NCBI GenBank assembly: GCA_963817335.1
Contig: CAWFNX010000001.1
Span: 744,001 to 808,000 of the forward strand
Length of the DNA: 64,000 nucleotides
Direction of reading: 5' to 3'
DNA from: AV40 sp963817335
GTDB lineage: Bacteria > Verrucomicrobiota > Verrucomicrobiia > Chthoniobacterales > UBA10450
A program made the position numbers and the translations under genes. Numbering within the stretch: the first letter of the stretch is position 1; each line of letters opens with the position of its first letter. Shown here piece by piece: positions 7,335 to 16,675 of the stretch. The notes under the pieces were generated by a model, which did not search any database, had not been told where the DNA came from, and worked only from the letters and a program-made list of their open reading frames with translations.

Positions 7335-8418
7335 ATGCCTCGCACGAAAGTTTCCCGAGACCTTGGGCCGCTAAGAGGTGGTGCCGCCTTGAAAAATGCG
7401 TACGGCAGAAGCAGTAGTCTTCCGCAAGCGCTCCGATCGCTAGCATTAAAGAATCAGCGCGAGCGACCTCGGGTTTTTTACTCTCTTCGGGAGGTTGCGA
7501 AACAGTTTAAGGTATCGGTCTCAACAGTCGCAAAGATTTATCGCGACTGGAGCATGAAGGCCTTCTGAGCCGAGTGCGAGGCTCCAAGACAATTTTAAAT
7601 GGCCTGCGATACAATCGGCGGCGAGTCCGTGGCTTCATTGGCTTGCCTGCTGTTCTCTCGAGCTTTCTGACCAACCAAGACTATAGAAGATTTTTCATTT
7701 CTATTCAGCGCGAGCTTTGGCTTAGAGGTTTCGCTACCACCCTTGTTTTCTTTCGACCAGACGAGGCTGTTGATGGAACTCTGAGTGATCAACTTAGGAG
7801 TTATGAAGTTGACACCGTGATTTTGTTTCTACCTGGTCGCACCGACAAGGAGTCAATGTTGCGCCTTTCCGATATGGGAATTCGAGTGGTCGCGAATTTC
7901 TCGATCGGAACGCCCGGTTTACCTGCTCGGTATTATGTATGGAGAGAGCGAGCGATTGAAATCTTGTTACGGGACTGGAAGGGTAGCGATTCGGCGCACA
8001 AGATAACTGTCGTTGACTCCAAAGACTATCGGTCTCCTGTTACCGAGGAAATAGTACGGATTATTCTGCAGAATCTTGAAATAGAACCCGTAATTCGAAC
8101 CTTCGACGGTTCGACCTCGCAGTTATTTCTTCGCGATCTTTGTCGCACTAAGACGCGCGGCATTATTTTCCCGTCTCGGCGCTAGCATCTACGTTTTCAT
8201 TTCAAAATCCTGACGGGGTAGCGGATTTGCTCAGAGTGCAACGTGTGGCATTTATCGATGGCCCCATTGACATCCCTTTTGCCGAAATGCCTGACGTGTT
8301 GGTCGACTTAGTAAGTTTCGAGTGGCAATTCATCGCCGAAGCAATTGTTAACGATTTGGTGACGCTTGAAGCTTTGACAATAATCGCCACACTACGTTCG
8401 AAGCCGAAGCACAACTAA
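7335..8418 (+). pseudogene. GntR/LacI-type transcriptional regulator, two frameshifts
   Basis: Three successive frames together look like one regulator. Frame one (7335-7568) ends in a winged-helix-like segment, REVAKQFKVSVSTVAKIYRD. The sequence then continues in the frame ending at 8185 as LEHEGLLSRVRGSK and a periplasmic-binding-protein-like ligand domain (FIGLPAVLSSF to GIIFPS). The end continues in the frame closing at 8418 (SALASTFSFQNPDGVADLLR). Each junction, near 7546 and near 8175, is explained by one missing base. The architecture, an N-terminal HTH and a sugar-binding-type sensor domain, is that of one-component regulators of carbon uptake. It sits just after the phased ACAGTT array, probably its own operator. 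Real decay or assembly error cannot be told apart here. Confidence 0.65.
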
Positions 8419-8618
8419 GAGTTCCTCTCTTCGCAGTTTCGCAGATACGATGGGTCCATTGCGGACGTTAAAGTTCGCCGTCGATTAACTGTCCGGACAA
8501 AACGACGAGCGGCATTCAATTGCTATTTTACGAAGGAAAAGCTTGGTTCGGGCCGATTTTTTCGATACTATCTAGCAACAGCGCTGTTCAATAACCGCAG
8601 CGTCTGAGGAGGTTTCAT

Positions 8619-9041
8619 ATGAAAAAATGCAAGTGGACCCCGAAGTTGATGGTTTTTATGCTCGCGATCGCCAGTCTTGGTCTGGCTGCGAAGGCAATAG
8701 CCGGCAGTGGCTACGATTACCCGCGCAGCGAATTGATGGGGAACAGCGGCCTAACGATCTTTCGTGAGGCAGACTACGGAAACCAGAACGGCTTGTGCGT
8801 TTATTTGGATGGTGTTCCGGTAACGACACTTGCTCGAGGCGAAGGTTATCGAGCGATTGTTCGTCCCGGCCGTCACATCATAACCGTAACTAATACTCCG
8901 TCCCCTTACGGGAGGACAAAATTTACCCATCGAACTATCCATTTGGCCCCAGGGCAGAATTACGCGTTTACGGCGATGTGGGACGTCGAGACACTCACCC
9001 TCGAAGACGGCGGGTACCAATACCACGGCTTTTATCGCTGA
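8619..9041 (+). CDS. Secreted hypothetical protein (140 aa)
   Basis: A strong Shine-Dalgarno sequence, GAGGAGG, lies six bases before the ATG and fixes the start; few genes in this window have one this good. The N-terminus is a signal peptide (KKCKWTPK, then LMVFMLAIASLGLAAKAIA) with likely cleavage after AIA. The mature part is about 110 residues, beta-rich, with the pattern VYLDGVPVTTL and VRPGRHIITVTNTPS. This recalls small surface or periplasmic domains of the DUF2846/PEGA sort that follow a 'knob-with-glycine' pattern. The lipoprotein at 54803 has a similar layout (SVDGKPYDGG, LPGKHQVKV). The function is unknown. It stands alone between the regulator pseudogene and a convergent gene. Confidence 0.75.
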   Translation: MKKCKWTPKLMVFMLAIASLGLAAKAIAGSGYDYPRSELMGNSGLTIFREADYGNQNGLCVYLDGVPVTTLARGEGYRAIVRPGRHIITVTNTPSPYGRTKFTHRTIHLAPGQNYAFTAMWDVETLTLEDGGYQYHGFYR

Positions 9042-9071
9042 GTTTGGTTAGGCGATCAGATACCCGAGCGG

Positions 9072-9584
9072 CTAAAGACCGCAGCCGACACTCAGCACTT
9101 TCTTCACGCCCGACGACCGATACTCGTAGACGCTGATTTCTTCGCCTTCGTAATACGCCGAGCGCAGCACAGTGTCGATTTTGCCGTCGCCGTTAAGGTC
9201 CAGTAACGCGGCGATTTCAAATTTGTTAGGTGCACTGTCGGGTTTCGCTTCCGGATAAAATTCACCATCGACTAATTCTGTTTTCGTTTTGCCTTCAACC
9301 ATTCGCTCGATCATCACAAAGGAGTAGGTATTTGGCGCGGACTCGTCCGGGATCTCATCGCCAGTTTTGTAATGGGTAGCTGAAATCACAAATTCGTCCT
9401 GGCCGTCGCCGTCGAGATCAACGCTTACAATCCGGCTAATGTGCACGATCGGGTCGCGAAAGCCGTGCTCCCGCAAAAATTCACGGACCGCATCCACATG
9501 CTGCTTTTGATTTGCGTCGGCTGATTTCGGCTTGCGTGGAAGGGGATTCCAGCTTGCAGAGAATGCGACCTCGCCTCGTTTCAT
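9072..9584 (-). CDS. Hypothetical protein with two DxDGDG calcium-type motifs, likely the C-terminal part of a split gene
   Basis: The 170-residue reading contains DLDGDGQDEF (about residue 57) and DLNGDGKID (about 130), FG-GAP/dockerin-like acidic loops typical of secreted Ca-binding repeats. It has no signal peptide. Upstream, in the same frame and only one AAA codon before this ATG, a TGA ends the gene at 9588-9860, which does carry a signal peptide. The two together would make a sensible secreted protein of about 262 residues (VVKLNP, stop, KMKRGEVAFSASWNP). I suspect a nonsense mutation or a sequencing error, but two separate genes remain possible. Confidence 0.6.
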   Translation of the reverse strand: MKRGEVAFSASWNPLPRKPKSADANQKQHVDAVREFLREHGFRDPIVHISRIVSVDLDGDGQDEFVISATHYKTGDEIPDESAPNTYSFVMIERMVEGKTKTELVDGEFYPEAKPDSAPNKFEIAALLDLNGDGKIDTVLRSAYYEGEEISVYEYRSSGVKKVLSVGCGL

Positions 9585-9587
9585 TTT

Positions 9588-9860
9588 TCACGGATTCAAC
9601 TTCACAACCGGCCGATCCGGGCACGGCTCGTTTCGAGTATCGAGTTTTACTGTCGACACATTGCCGACGACACCAATCAATCCATAAACCGGCAACTTCG
9701 CTCCTGGCTTGACCGAATCGGTCGCATCGGTTGGCTCGATCCATTTGCCGGATTTGATCGCGCCGATCGGGTAACCGTAACGCACATCGATGATCGGAAA
9801 CGTGTCCGCCTTCGCGCCGACGCAGATTGCGAAGACGAGTCCGCCGACAAAAAAGCGCAT
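9588..9860 (-). CDS. Small secreted protein (90 aa), likely the N-terminal part of a split gene
   Basis: The ATG at 9860 lies two bases after the membrane ferritin stop, so the gene is the next one in that operon. The first 18 residues (MRFFVGGLVFAICVGAKA) form a signal peptide. The rest reads DTFPIIDVRYGYPIGAIKSG and ends DRPVVKLNP before TGA. A longer upstream frame exists but runs antisense-like through the membrane ferritin gene, so I chose this start. The following frame at 9584 is in register and lacks its own signal peptide, which argues that both were once one gene. Confidence 0.6.
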   Translation of the reverse strand: MRFFVGGLVFAICVGAKADTFPIIDVRYGYPIGAIKSGKWIEPTDATDSVKPGAKLPVYGLIGVVGNVSTVKLDTRNEPCPDRPVVKLNP

Positions 9861-9862
9861 CT

Positions 9863-11044
9863 TCACGAGATGGCGCCGAACGCGAGTCCCAGACCATAGG
9901 TCACGGCGGCCTCGATTACCCCGACCATGGTCATTTCTAATCCCGACGCCCACCAGGAGCGCAGGGTGATTAGCGATTTCACCGCGCCGACTGCGAAATG
10001 GGCGACGATGCTGATCGCGAACGCCCAAATCACCGCGGCCATTCCGCTTAGGAAGAAAAACGGGATGATCGGAATAAACGCGCCGATCGCGGTTGAAATT
10101 GCCGCCGAGGCCGAGGATTTCCAAGGCGATGGAAATCGATGTGCCGAAAGCCCAAGTTCGCTCTGGGCCATGGCTTGGACGAGCTGGTCGGGGTTCTCGC
10201 CCAAACGTTCGGCCATGCGTTGCGCTTCTTCCGGATTGAATCCCTGAAGCTGGTAGAACAGCGACATCTCTTCGATTTCTTCTTCAGGATTTTCTTCAAC
10301 CTCTGCTTTTTCTCGAGCGATCTCCGCTTCGTAAACTTCCGCTTCGCTTTTGACCGCGAGATAGGCCCCCGCGCCCATCGACAAGCTGGAAGCGATCATT
10401 CCGGCGAGACCGGAGATCAAAATGTAATGCTGCTGATTGTTGGTTGCGCCCGCGACGCCGGAAACAATCCCGAACACGGCTCCGAGGCCATCATTGACGC
10501 CGTAAATTGCGTCTGCCACCCAGCTTCCACCGCGCCCATGCCAGCGTTCGCGCTTCAAGATTGTGTCGAGCACCGTGCGCGGTCCAAGTTGTGGAACCAT
10601 TGATTGTAACGCGCGCGCGTGTGCTTTCTCTTCCACGGCGCTTTCCCGCAGGAAATCCTTCACGTCCTCTTCGCTGGCGAGAACGCGCTCGCGCTGATCT
10701 CGAAACGCGGCCTCATGTTTTTCCTCGGCCGCTTCCATCCGACGTATGGCGATTTCGGTTCCAAGAGCGCGATTCAACCATCGCTTCATTCGCCGGCCTA
10801 ACGAATCGGGAATCGTAGGGACAGGTTCTCCGAGCTCGGTGAGCTTCTTCTCCCAGCGTCGGGCGTGCCGTTCTTCCGCCTCGGCCATGCGCAATAGAAT
10901 CGCTTTGCGTTTTTCATCAGGCTCCCGCCCGGCCAATTCCCGGTAAGCTTCCGCAGTTTCAACTTCGGCGCGCCAGTTGCGCTTAACCACGTCGACTTTC
11001 TGTCGTCGATCTTGCTGCCCGTCGGACTCCAGATTCGTTTTCAT
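9863..11044 (-). CDS. mbfA: Membrane-bound ferritin MbfA (Er-VIT1 family)
   Basis: The N-terminal part (about 15-160) is a rubrerythrin/ferritin-like di-iron domain with repeated ExxH patterns (EAEERH, EAAEEKHEA, SAVEEKAHA). The C-terminal part (about 175-390) is a VIT1/CCC1 transporter domain with ADAIYGVNDGLGAVFGIVSG, a charged cytosolic insert (EAEIAREKAEVEENPEEE) and further membrane helices. Proteins of this layout are inner-membrane iron exporters or stores that protect against iron and peroxide in alphaproteobacteria. I start at the ATG at 11044, which overlaps the EamA stop as ATGA, rather than three codons upstream. No Fur or Irr box was recognised; expression is probably from the upstream operon promoter. 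Confidence 0.88.
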   Translation of the reverse strand: MKTNLESDGQQDRRQKVDVVKRNWRAEVETAEAYRELAGREPDEKRKAILLRMAEAEERHARRWEKKLTELGEPVPTIPDSLGRRMKRWLNRALGTEIAIRRMEAAEEKHEAAFRDQRERVLASEEDVKDFLRESAVEEKAHARALQSMVPQLGPRTVLDTILKRERWHGRGGSWVADAIYGVNDGLGAVFGIVSGVAGATNNQQHYILISGLAGMIASSLSMGAGAYLAVKSEAEVYEAEIAREKAEVEENPEEEIEEMSLFYQLQGFNPEEAQRMAERLGENPDQLVQAMAQSELGLSAHRFPSPWKSSASAAISTAIGAFIPIIPFFFLSGMAAVIWAFAISIVAHFAVGAVKSLITLRSWWASGLEMTMVGVIEAAVTYGLGLAFGAIS

Positions 11045-11994
11045 CTCGCGCACTCCGTTTCGATCGCGGACGTGATCGGTCGCATCGTCCCGGATCTCAA
11101 CTGCTGTATTGTGATAATGAGCGCGACGGATCCGATGATCAACATCGCAGCGAAGAGCGTCCGCAGGGTGACAACCTCATGCGCGAAGACTGCGCCGAGC
11201 AAGACAGCGACGACTGGATTTACGTAGGCGTAAGTGGATACTTTTGCCGGATCGCAATTGCGCAACAACCAAAAGTACGCGGTGTAACCGATGATCGCAC
11301 CAATTAACACGAGGTAGACAAACGCGCCTAACGACAACGAAGAAATTTTTCCGGGATTAAGATTCCTGGCTTCGCCGGCAATGAGCCCGACGAGCATCAA
11401 GAGCAGACCACCGCAAATCATCTGCTGAGCGGCGGCAAAAAACGGAGACGCAACGTGTTTCGCTGAGCGCGAATAGAGCGAGCCAGCAGACCAAATGAAG
11501 GACGTGACCAATAAGATCGACATTCCGATCGCCGGCCGACTGCCACTGGAAATCCGCAATTCGGGCCCGAGCAAAACGGCCACTCCCAAGAACCCGCCAG
11601 CCAGTCCGAGCCAGACAATTCCGCTCGGTCGCGGGGTCATCCCGACTAACCAACCGAGTAATGTCATATAAATAGGGACCGTCGCTACAATCAGGCTCGC
11701 CAATCCGGTCTCGATAAATTTTTCCGAGATTGTCACGCCACCGTTTCCGCCAAGGAGGAGGCATGCTCCGACGACGAGCGATGTTTTCCAGTCCGGCCAA
11801 GTCCACTTGAGCGGACCTTGCAGACGAGCGATTACCAGCATAATGAGGCCCGCCAGAAAGAAACGCGCGCCCGCCATTAGGAAGGGCGGGATTGACTGGA
11901 TGGCGAAAAAAATCGCGAGATAGGTCGATCCCCAGATGACGTAAAGGGCAGCAAACGCGGCGATGATCTCGATTCTTCGCGGCGCTGACATCAA
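11041..11994 (-). CDS. EamA/DMT-superfamily transporter (YedA-like)
   Basis: The 317-residue protein has about ten membrane segments arranged as two EamA repeats, with the first-repeat signature AALYVIWGSTYLAIFFAIQS. It also has IPPFLMAGARFFLAGLIML, as in RhaT/YedA/RarD-type drug/metabolite exporters, and the second repeat signature GAIIGYTAYFWLLRN followed by ANP-like VNPVVAVLLG. It probably exports a small metabolite; the substrate cannot be read from sequence. Its start is 20 bases after the DUF2723 gene and its stop overlaps the membrane ferritin start, so it is the middle gene of a minus-strand operon. Confidence 0.9.
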   Translation of the reverse strand: MMSAPRRIEIIAAFAALYVIWGSTYLAIFFAIQSIPPFLMAGARFFLAGLIMLVIARLQGPLKWTWPDWKTSLVVGACLLLGGNGGVTISEKFIETGLASLIVATVPIYMTLLGWLVGMTPRPSGIVWLGLAGGFLGVAVLLGPELRISSGSRPAIGMSILLVTSFIWSAGSLYSRSAKHVASPFFAAAQQMICGGLLLMLVGLIAGEARNLNPGKISSLSLGAFVYLVLIGAIIGYTAYFWLLRNCDPAKVSTYAYVNPVVAVLLGAVFAHEVVTLRTLFAAMLIIGSVALIITIQQLRSGTMRPITSAIETECAR

Positions 11995-12014
11995 AGACAG
12001 TTACGCGAAGCGAA

Positions 12015-13817
12015 TCAATGTTCCAGTCGGGCGACCGCATCGCGGGCTTGCGAGAACTGGGGATTGATGGCGAGAGCGCGCTCGTACCAGGACCGCGCCT
12101 CCTGCTGCAGCCCTGCTTGCGCGCAAGCATCGCCCAATCGGAGAAGCGGAAACGTGTAGAGCGACACAATGTCTGCTTCAAACGTATTCATCCGGACAGT
12201 GCCAGGAGCAGGCGGATGACAGCGACCAAGCAATTTCTCATTTTCGAAAACCATTGTTGCCAAATCGCGGCGCTGCGATTTTGGCAGGATCTCCGTGAGC
12301 AAACCTTGTTGGTACGGCCAATATTCAGCGTCCAGGCTGTGATCGTTTTCGAGTGTGCCGGCGAAGGCAATGGTCCGATCGGGATTGGCTTCAACGAGTT
12401 CCTTCAAATTTTTCGTTGTGCGGTCGTAGCGGTCGAAAGGGATTATCAAATCGGCATATTCCTCGCGCAATTGCTTTGCGTACCATTCGCCCAGCAACAT
12501 CGGCAACACGATGAGTGTCACGTTGGTTCCGATGTGCTCGACTTTTTGCAAATAAATCAGCGGGAAGGCAAAGCCGTCGCCGGTCACGAGTAAAACTGAG
12601 CGCGGCTGCGCTTGCGACATCACGTCCTCGGCAAATCGGCGGGCGACGAAATTTTGGCTTTGATCAAGCCGCCGATAATTCATTGCCACGGTCGCTCCAA
12701 TTGCGAGCAGACAAACGGCGGTAACAAGGCGCCGCGATAGAATCGGCCACCAGCGCGCAGTCATTTTCGCGGTCAACACGACTCCGAATGCCATCAGCGG
12801 CGCGAGAACGACATGTGATAGCAGAAAGAAACGTTGCAACACGAACAACGCCGACGGCGCACTCTGAAGATTTAGGTTTGTAATCCAGACGAAGAACGGT
12901 CCGGCGAAAACAAAAGCCAGGAAAGTGAACCAAGAATACCAGCGTCGAGATCGGTAGGCTTCGATCGCTCCCGCACAAATCAGGACCCCGCCGAGCCAGC
13001 CGAACGAAATGAAAAACGCAGCGAGGCGTGGCCAAGGCGCGCCACCGGTATAGCCCGGCGTGTTTACCAGCCGCGTTGATCCGTAGCTTCGTCGCGTGAT
13101 CAGTCCGATGAGATCGTGTAACGACGAAACGTTACCCCAACTGTATGCCGGATGGCGGGCCGCAGCCCAGAGCACGTAACCGTAGGGCACAAGGCCAATG
13201 ACGAAAGCCACCATACCAACTAACAAGACTTGTGGATGTGCTCTTAGGATTTCGCGCTGTCGCCAAAGCACAAAACAAAAGGCGGGACCGATGAGCACGA
13301 TGGTCTGATGATTCGTCAGGCCGAGCCCGGCCACAAAAAACGCTCCGATCAAGAAACGCGTTCTTGAAGGCTCCTCGTGCCAGAAAACCAGCAGCAGAAT
13401 CAGAACTGCTGCGAGCAGATTGTTCAGGGGAAAAACTTCGGCTTCGAGCGACCATTGCCAGAAAGTTGGATTGGCCGCGAGGGTTAGTGCCGCGATGGCG
13501 GCGGCGATCCGGGAACGGACCAGATGTTCCGCAATTACGTAGACAACGCCGACGGCAAGTGAGTCGCAGACCACGGAGACCAGATTCACTCGAAACGGGA
13601 TTGAGCCGAATGGGAGTAAGCTGAAAACGTGGCCCAGCATGGTGAAAAGGGGATAACCCGGCGGGTGCGCTACCCCGAGAGTCGCGGCAGCGGTAATTAA
13701 TTCCGGTGTATCGCCAACAACGATGTCGCGCGCGGCAGTGAAGAAATACAAAGTCGCAGCCGCGATGGTAATCAATATCGCACCCAGACTGGTTGGCTGT
13801 TTTTTTAACGCCGACAT
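12015..13817 (-). CDS. DUF2723 membrane protein with C-terminal TPR (glycosyltransferase-like)
   Basis: The 600-residue protein carries the DUF2723 N-terminal pattern: DIVVGDTPELITAAATLGVA, then HPPGYPLFTMLG, followed by some 11-12 membrane helices. This fold belongs to the GT-C type of polyprenol-linked sugar transferases and includes TMEM260-like proteins. The acidic loop GDTPE is the likely catalytic region. The last 50 residues (GLQQEARSWYERALAINPQF) form a TPR-like repeat. It probably glycosylates surface or periplasmic targets, but the sugar and acceptor are unknown. It is the first gene of the operon leading to EamA and mbfA. Confidence 0.82.
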   Translation of the reverse strand: MSALKKQPTSLGAILITIAAATLYFFTAARDIVVGDTPELITAAATLGVAHPPGYPLFTMLGHVFSLLPFGSIPFRVNLVSVVCDSLAVGVVYVIAEHLVRSRIAAAIAALTLAANPTFWQWSLEAEVFPLNNLLAAVLILLLVFWHEEPSRTRFLIGAFFVAGLGLTNHQTIVLIGPAFCFVLWRQREILRAHPQVLLVGMVAFVIGLVPYGYVLWAAARHPAYSWGNVSSLHDLIGLITRRSYGSTRLVNTPGYTGGAPWPRLAAFFISFGWLGGVLICAGAIEAYRSRRWYSWFTFLAFVFAGPFFVWITNLNLQSAPSALFVLQRFFLLSHVVLAPLMAFGVVLTAKMTARWWPILSRRLVTAVCLLAIGATVAMNYRRLDQSQNFVARRFAEDVMSQAQPRSVLLVTGDGFAFPLIYLQKVEHIGTNVTLIVLPMLLGEWYAKQLREEYADLIIPFDRYDRTTKNLKELVEANPDRTIAFAGTLENDHSLDAEYWPYQQGLLTEILPKSQRRDLATMVFENEKLLGRCHPPAPGTVRMNTFEADIVSLYTFPLLRLGDACAQAGLQQEARSWYERALAINPQFSQARDAVARLEH

Positions 13818-13904
13818 CGGGTTAACCGCGAATGAACACTACGGACAGAAATGAGCGCCAACTGTTTTCCAATTCGTGTCGATTCGTGGGTTAATGCAGC
13901 ACTT

Positions 13905-15497
13905 TTACAACTCAACAACTTGAGCGGACTGAATATCTTCGCCGGCGCGAATTTCCTTCAACAATTCTGGGCTGGGCGCGTTATCGAGATTCAAAACAGT
14001 GAGGGCGGTGCCGCCGGCCTGGTTTCGGCTGAGCGACATCGTGGCAATGTTCACGTTGTGCTTGCCGAGCAAGGTTCCGATTCGGCCAACAATGCCGGGC
14101 CGGTCGGTGTTTTCGAGAACAAGGATGACGCCGTGGGGCCGCGCTTCGACCGGACGGCTGTTGACGCTGACGATCCTGGGCGTCGCTCCAAAAAATGCGC
14201 CGCCTACTGAAACAGTTTTTCCTTCAGCGGCGGCGGACAGTTCGAGAAGATCGGTGTAATCGCCGAGCGCGCTAATTCGAGTTTCCGTGATCTTCAGTCC
14301 GAGGCTCTCGGCGAAGGCCGGCGCGTTGACTTCGTTGACGTCCGCGCCGCCGGCATTCTGCAGAAAGCCCTTTAATACTGCGCGGGTGATTGGGCCGGTA
14401 TCGAGCTCGTTCACTTTACCGCTATAATTGACCTTCAATTCGTCGACCCGACGAGGAGCGACTTGTGAAAGAAACCGGCCGAGCTTTTCACCAAAACGAA
14501 GATGCGGGCCAATGATCGATAAGGTCTTGGCGTCGAGACTCGGCATGTTGACCGCGTTTCGGATTGTTCCTTCGAGTAAAGCGGCCCGAATCGATTGCGC
14601 GATTTCGATTCCAACGCTCTCCTGGGCTTCGGCGGTCGAAGCTCCAAGGTGTGGCGTCAGAATTAGATTTGGCGCCGAGCGCAACACCGAATCTTCCGGC
14701 AACGGCTCAACTTCAAACACATCGAGCGCTGCTGCGGCGACATGTCCGTCATGCAACGCAGCCGCCAGGACGTTTTCCTCAATCAATCCCCCGCGGGCGC
14801 AATTGATGATTCGAACACCGCGTTTTGTTTTCGCGATTCGAGCCGCATTGAGAACGTGACGAGTCTCCTCCGTTAGCGGGGTATGCAGCGAAATAAAATC
14901 CGCCGCCACCAGCAAATCGTTGAGCTCCTCCACCAATTCCACCTGCAAGCTGCGGGCGCGCGACGCCGAGAGATAGGGATCGTAGGCGACGACGCGCATG
15001 CCGAAAGCGATCGCCCGCCGGCTCAGCTCACTGCCGATCCGACCCATGCCGATAACGCCGAGTGTCTTGTTGTAGAGCTCGACGCCTTCAAAGTCTTTCC
15101 GGTTCCATTTTTTGCTCCGCAAACTCGCGTCGGCCTGCGGAATTTTTCGGGCAACGTTGAGCAAGAGGGAAAAGGCGTGTTCGGCAGTGGAGACGGTGTT
15201 GCCGCCGGGCGCGTTTAGAACGAGCACGCCACGCCGGGTGGCTGTTTCAACGTCGACATTGTCAACGCCGACACCGGCCCGTCCGACCACCCGAAGTCTT
15301 GTGCCGGCGTTGAGCACCGCGCTGGTCACCTTTGTTTCGCTCCGAACAATGAGCGCGGAGAATTGCGGAATGATCTCAATCAGTTTGTCCGGTGGCAACT
15401 TTACCTGGGTTGAAACCTCGAGCGCTCCGTCTCGCGAAAGCTCGTCGATCCCGCGCTGCGAGATGGCGTCGGCGATCAGGACTTTCGGTAGATTCAC
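13905..15497 (-). CDS. serA: D-3-phosphoglycerate dehydrogenase
   Basis: This is the long (530 aa) form of SerA, which makes 3-phosphohydroxypyruvate in the first step of serine synthesis. The substrate domain (VGRAGVGVDNVDVETATRRG), the NAD-binding glycine motif GVIGMGRIGSE, the catalytic arginine in NCARGG, and the histidine in LTPHLGAST are all present. After about 320 come the intervening ASB domain and a C-terminal ACT domain (VLENTDRPGIVGRIGTLLGK), which usually mediates serine feedback. It is 16 bases downstream of the RNA methyltransferase gene on the same strand. Confidence 0.95.
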   Translation of the reverse strand: MNLPKVLIADAISQRGIDELSRDGALEVSTQVKLPPDKLIEIIPQFSALIVRSETKVTSAVLNAGTRLRVVGRAGVGVDNVDVETATRRGVLVLNAPGGNTVSTAEHAFSLLLNVARKIPQADASLRSKKWNRKDFEGVELYNKTLGVIGMGRIGSELSRRAIAFGMRVVAYDPYLSASRARSLQVELVEELNDLLVAADFISLHTPLTEETRHVLNAARIAKTKRGVRIINCARGGLIEENVLAAALHDGHVAAAALDVFEVEPLPEDSVLRSAPNLILTPHLGASTAEAQESVGIEIAQSIRAALLEGTIRNAVNMPSLDAKTLSIIGPHLRFGEKLGRFLSQVAPRRVDELKVNYSGKVNELDTGPITRAVLKGFLQNAGGADVNEVNAPAFAESLGLKITETRISALGDYTDLLELSAAAEGKTVSVGGAFFGATPRIVSVNSRPVEARPHGVILVLENTDRPGIVGRIGTLLGKHNVNIATMSLSRNQAGGTALTVLNLDNAPSPELLKEIRAGEDIQSAQVVEL

Positions 15498-15513
15498 AGC
15501 AAAGATTTAACGT

Positions 15514-16608
15514 TCAATTGTGCCGGCGCAACTTGGCAACAACCTCGATTTCGGCGGTCTGTGGAAACATGTCGAGCGGGGTGATGGATTGAATTTCGAA
15601 TCCCTGGCGTAAATCGCCGAGGTCGCGGGCCAGTGTAGCCGGATTGCAGGAGACGTAAATGAATGTGGTCGGCGCAAGATCGATAATCGCTTCGCGCGTG
15701 CGCCCAATAAGGCCCGTTGCCGGCGGATCGACGATAAGCGTGAAACGGTCGCCCGAAACTTGACCGATAATTTCGGTCAAGTTTCCGCTGCGCAGCTCTT
15801 CGTCCACGTTGCCAGCGAGATAAGTTTCCTTGGGAGTCGCGTTTTCTTTCGCGGCGGCAATCGCGAACCGGTCCCAGTCGATCCCGGCAATTCGCTGGAA
15901 TTTGTCGAGCAGCGCCTTGGCAAAAAATCCGGCGCCACAATAAGCGTCGACCAGTAGCTGTTGGTCCGAAGGCACAAGCTCGGCAATCAGGTCGCGCAAT
16001 GCGTTCGCGACCCCATCGTTGGTTTGGGAGAAATGGCGGAACGATCGCCCTCGGAGAGGCCGATCCACCTTTGCGCGCAGAGTGTAGTGACCGTCGGGAA
16101 CATTCCGTTGACGCAAGTCGGTCAGCTCGCGATTCACTTCCTCCATTGCGATTGGGCACTGCTCGATGTCGACCAGGCGGTGGGAATCGCGCCGGAAATA
16201 ACCAATGACGCCGTTATCGGCATGGACGGTGATTCGGTTGCGATACGCATAAACGAGAGGCGAGGGGATTATTTGGCGGAGCGGCGCGTCTTTGAACTTT
16301 CCAATTCGCTGCAGGAGATTACGAACCTGGCGCGATTTGATTTCAAGCTGATGCGGGTAATCGATGTGTTGGTAGGCGCATCCGCCACATTGCCCGAAGT
16401 ACGGGCACGGTGGATCTACCCGTTGGTTTGAACGGGTCTTAAGATCGACGACCTCCGCTTCGGCCATTTGTTTTTTTTCCCGGGTGATTTTGGCGGTTAC
16501 GACCTCGCCGTCGATAGTGAAGGGAACGAAAACGGCTTTGCCCTGCTCGCGCCCCACGCCTTTGCCGCCAAAGGCAATGTCCTCGATCTGTAAGTCTACA
16601 GTGCGCAA
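15514..16608 (-). CDS. RumA/TrmA-family RNA uracil-5-methyltransferase
   Basis: The 364-residue SAM-dependent enzyme begins with a TRAM domain (IEDIAFGGKGVGREQGKAVF). It has the cluster-binding cysteines CPYFGQCGGCAYQH, SAM motif VDAYCGAGFFA, motif DPPATGL, the nucleophile and shuttle region YVSCNPATLARDL, and the C-terminal DMFPQTAEIEVV. It methylates C5 of a uridine in 23S rRNA or tRNA (RlmD/RlmC/TrmA type). The exact site is not readable. It is shorter than E. coli RlmD (about 430) because the linker segments are compact. It precedes serA by 16 bases. Confidence 0.9.
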   Translation of the reverse strand: MRTVDLQIEDIAFGGKGVGREQGKAVFVPFTIDGEVVTAKITREKKQMAEAEVVDLKTRSNQRVDPPCPYFGQCGGCAYQHIDYPHQLEIKSRQVRNLLQRIGKFKDAPLRQIIPSPLVYAYRNRITVHADNGVIGYFRRDSHRLVDIEQCPIAMEEVNRELTDLRQRNVPDGHYTLRAKVDRPLRGRSFRHFSQTNDGVANALRDLIAELVPSDQQLLVDAYCGAGFFAKALLDKFQRIAGIDWDRFAIAAAKENATPKETYLAGNVDEELRSGNLTEIIGQVSGDRFTLIVDPPATGLIGRTREAIIDLAPTTFIYVSCNPATLARDLGDLRQGFEIQSITPLDMFPQTAEIEVVAKLRRHN

Positions 16609-16617
16609 GCCTGAACT

Positions 16618-16675
16618 TTAGCGGCGACCGATTAGCGTCGCACTCGTTTTCGGCGGGTAGAGACCGCCGTTACAG
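16618..16675. repeat. Degenerate three-stem palindromic element
   Basis: Between the methyltransferase start and the hybrid kinase stop lies TTAGCGGCG...CGCCGTTACAG, a decayed copy of the TGTAGCGGCG/CGCCGCTACA element seen at 47314 and 48173. Read on the minus strand its edge CTGTAACGG supplies the TAA stop of the kinase gene. Confidence 0.6.
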
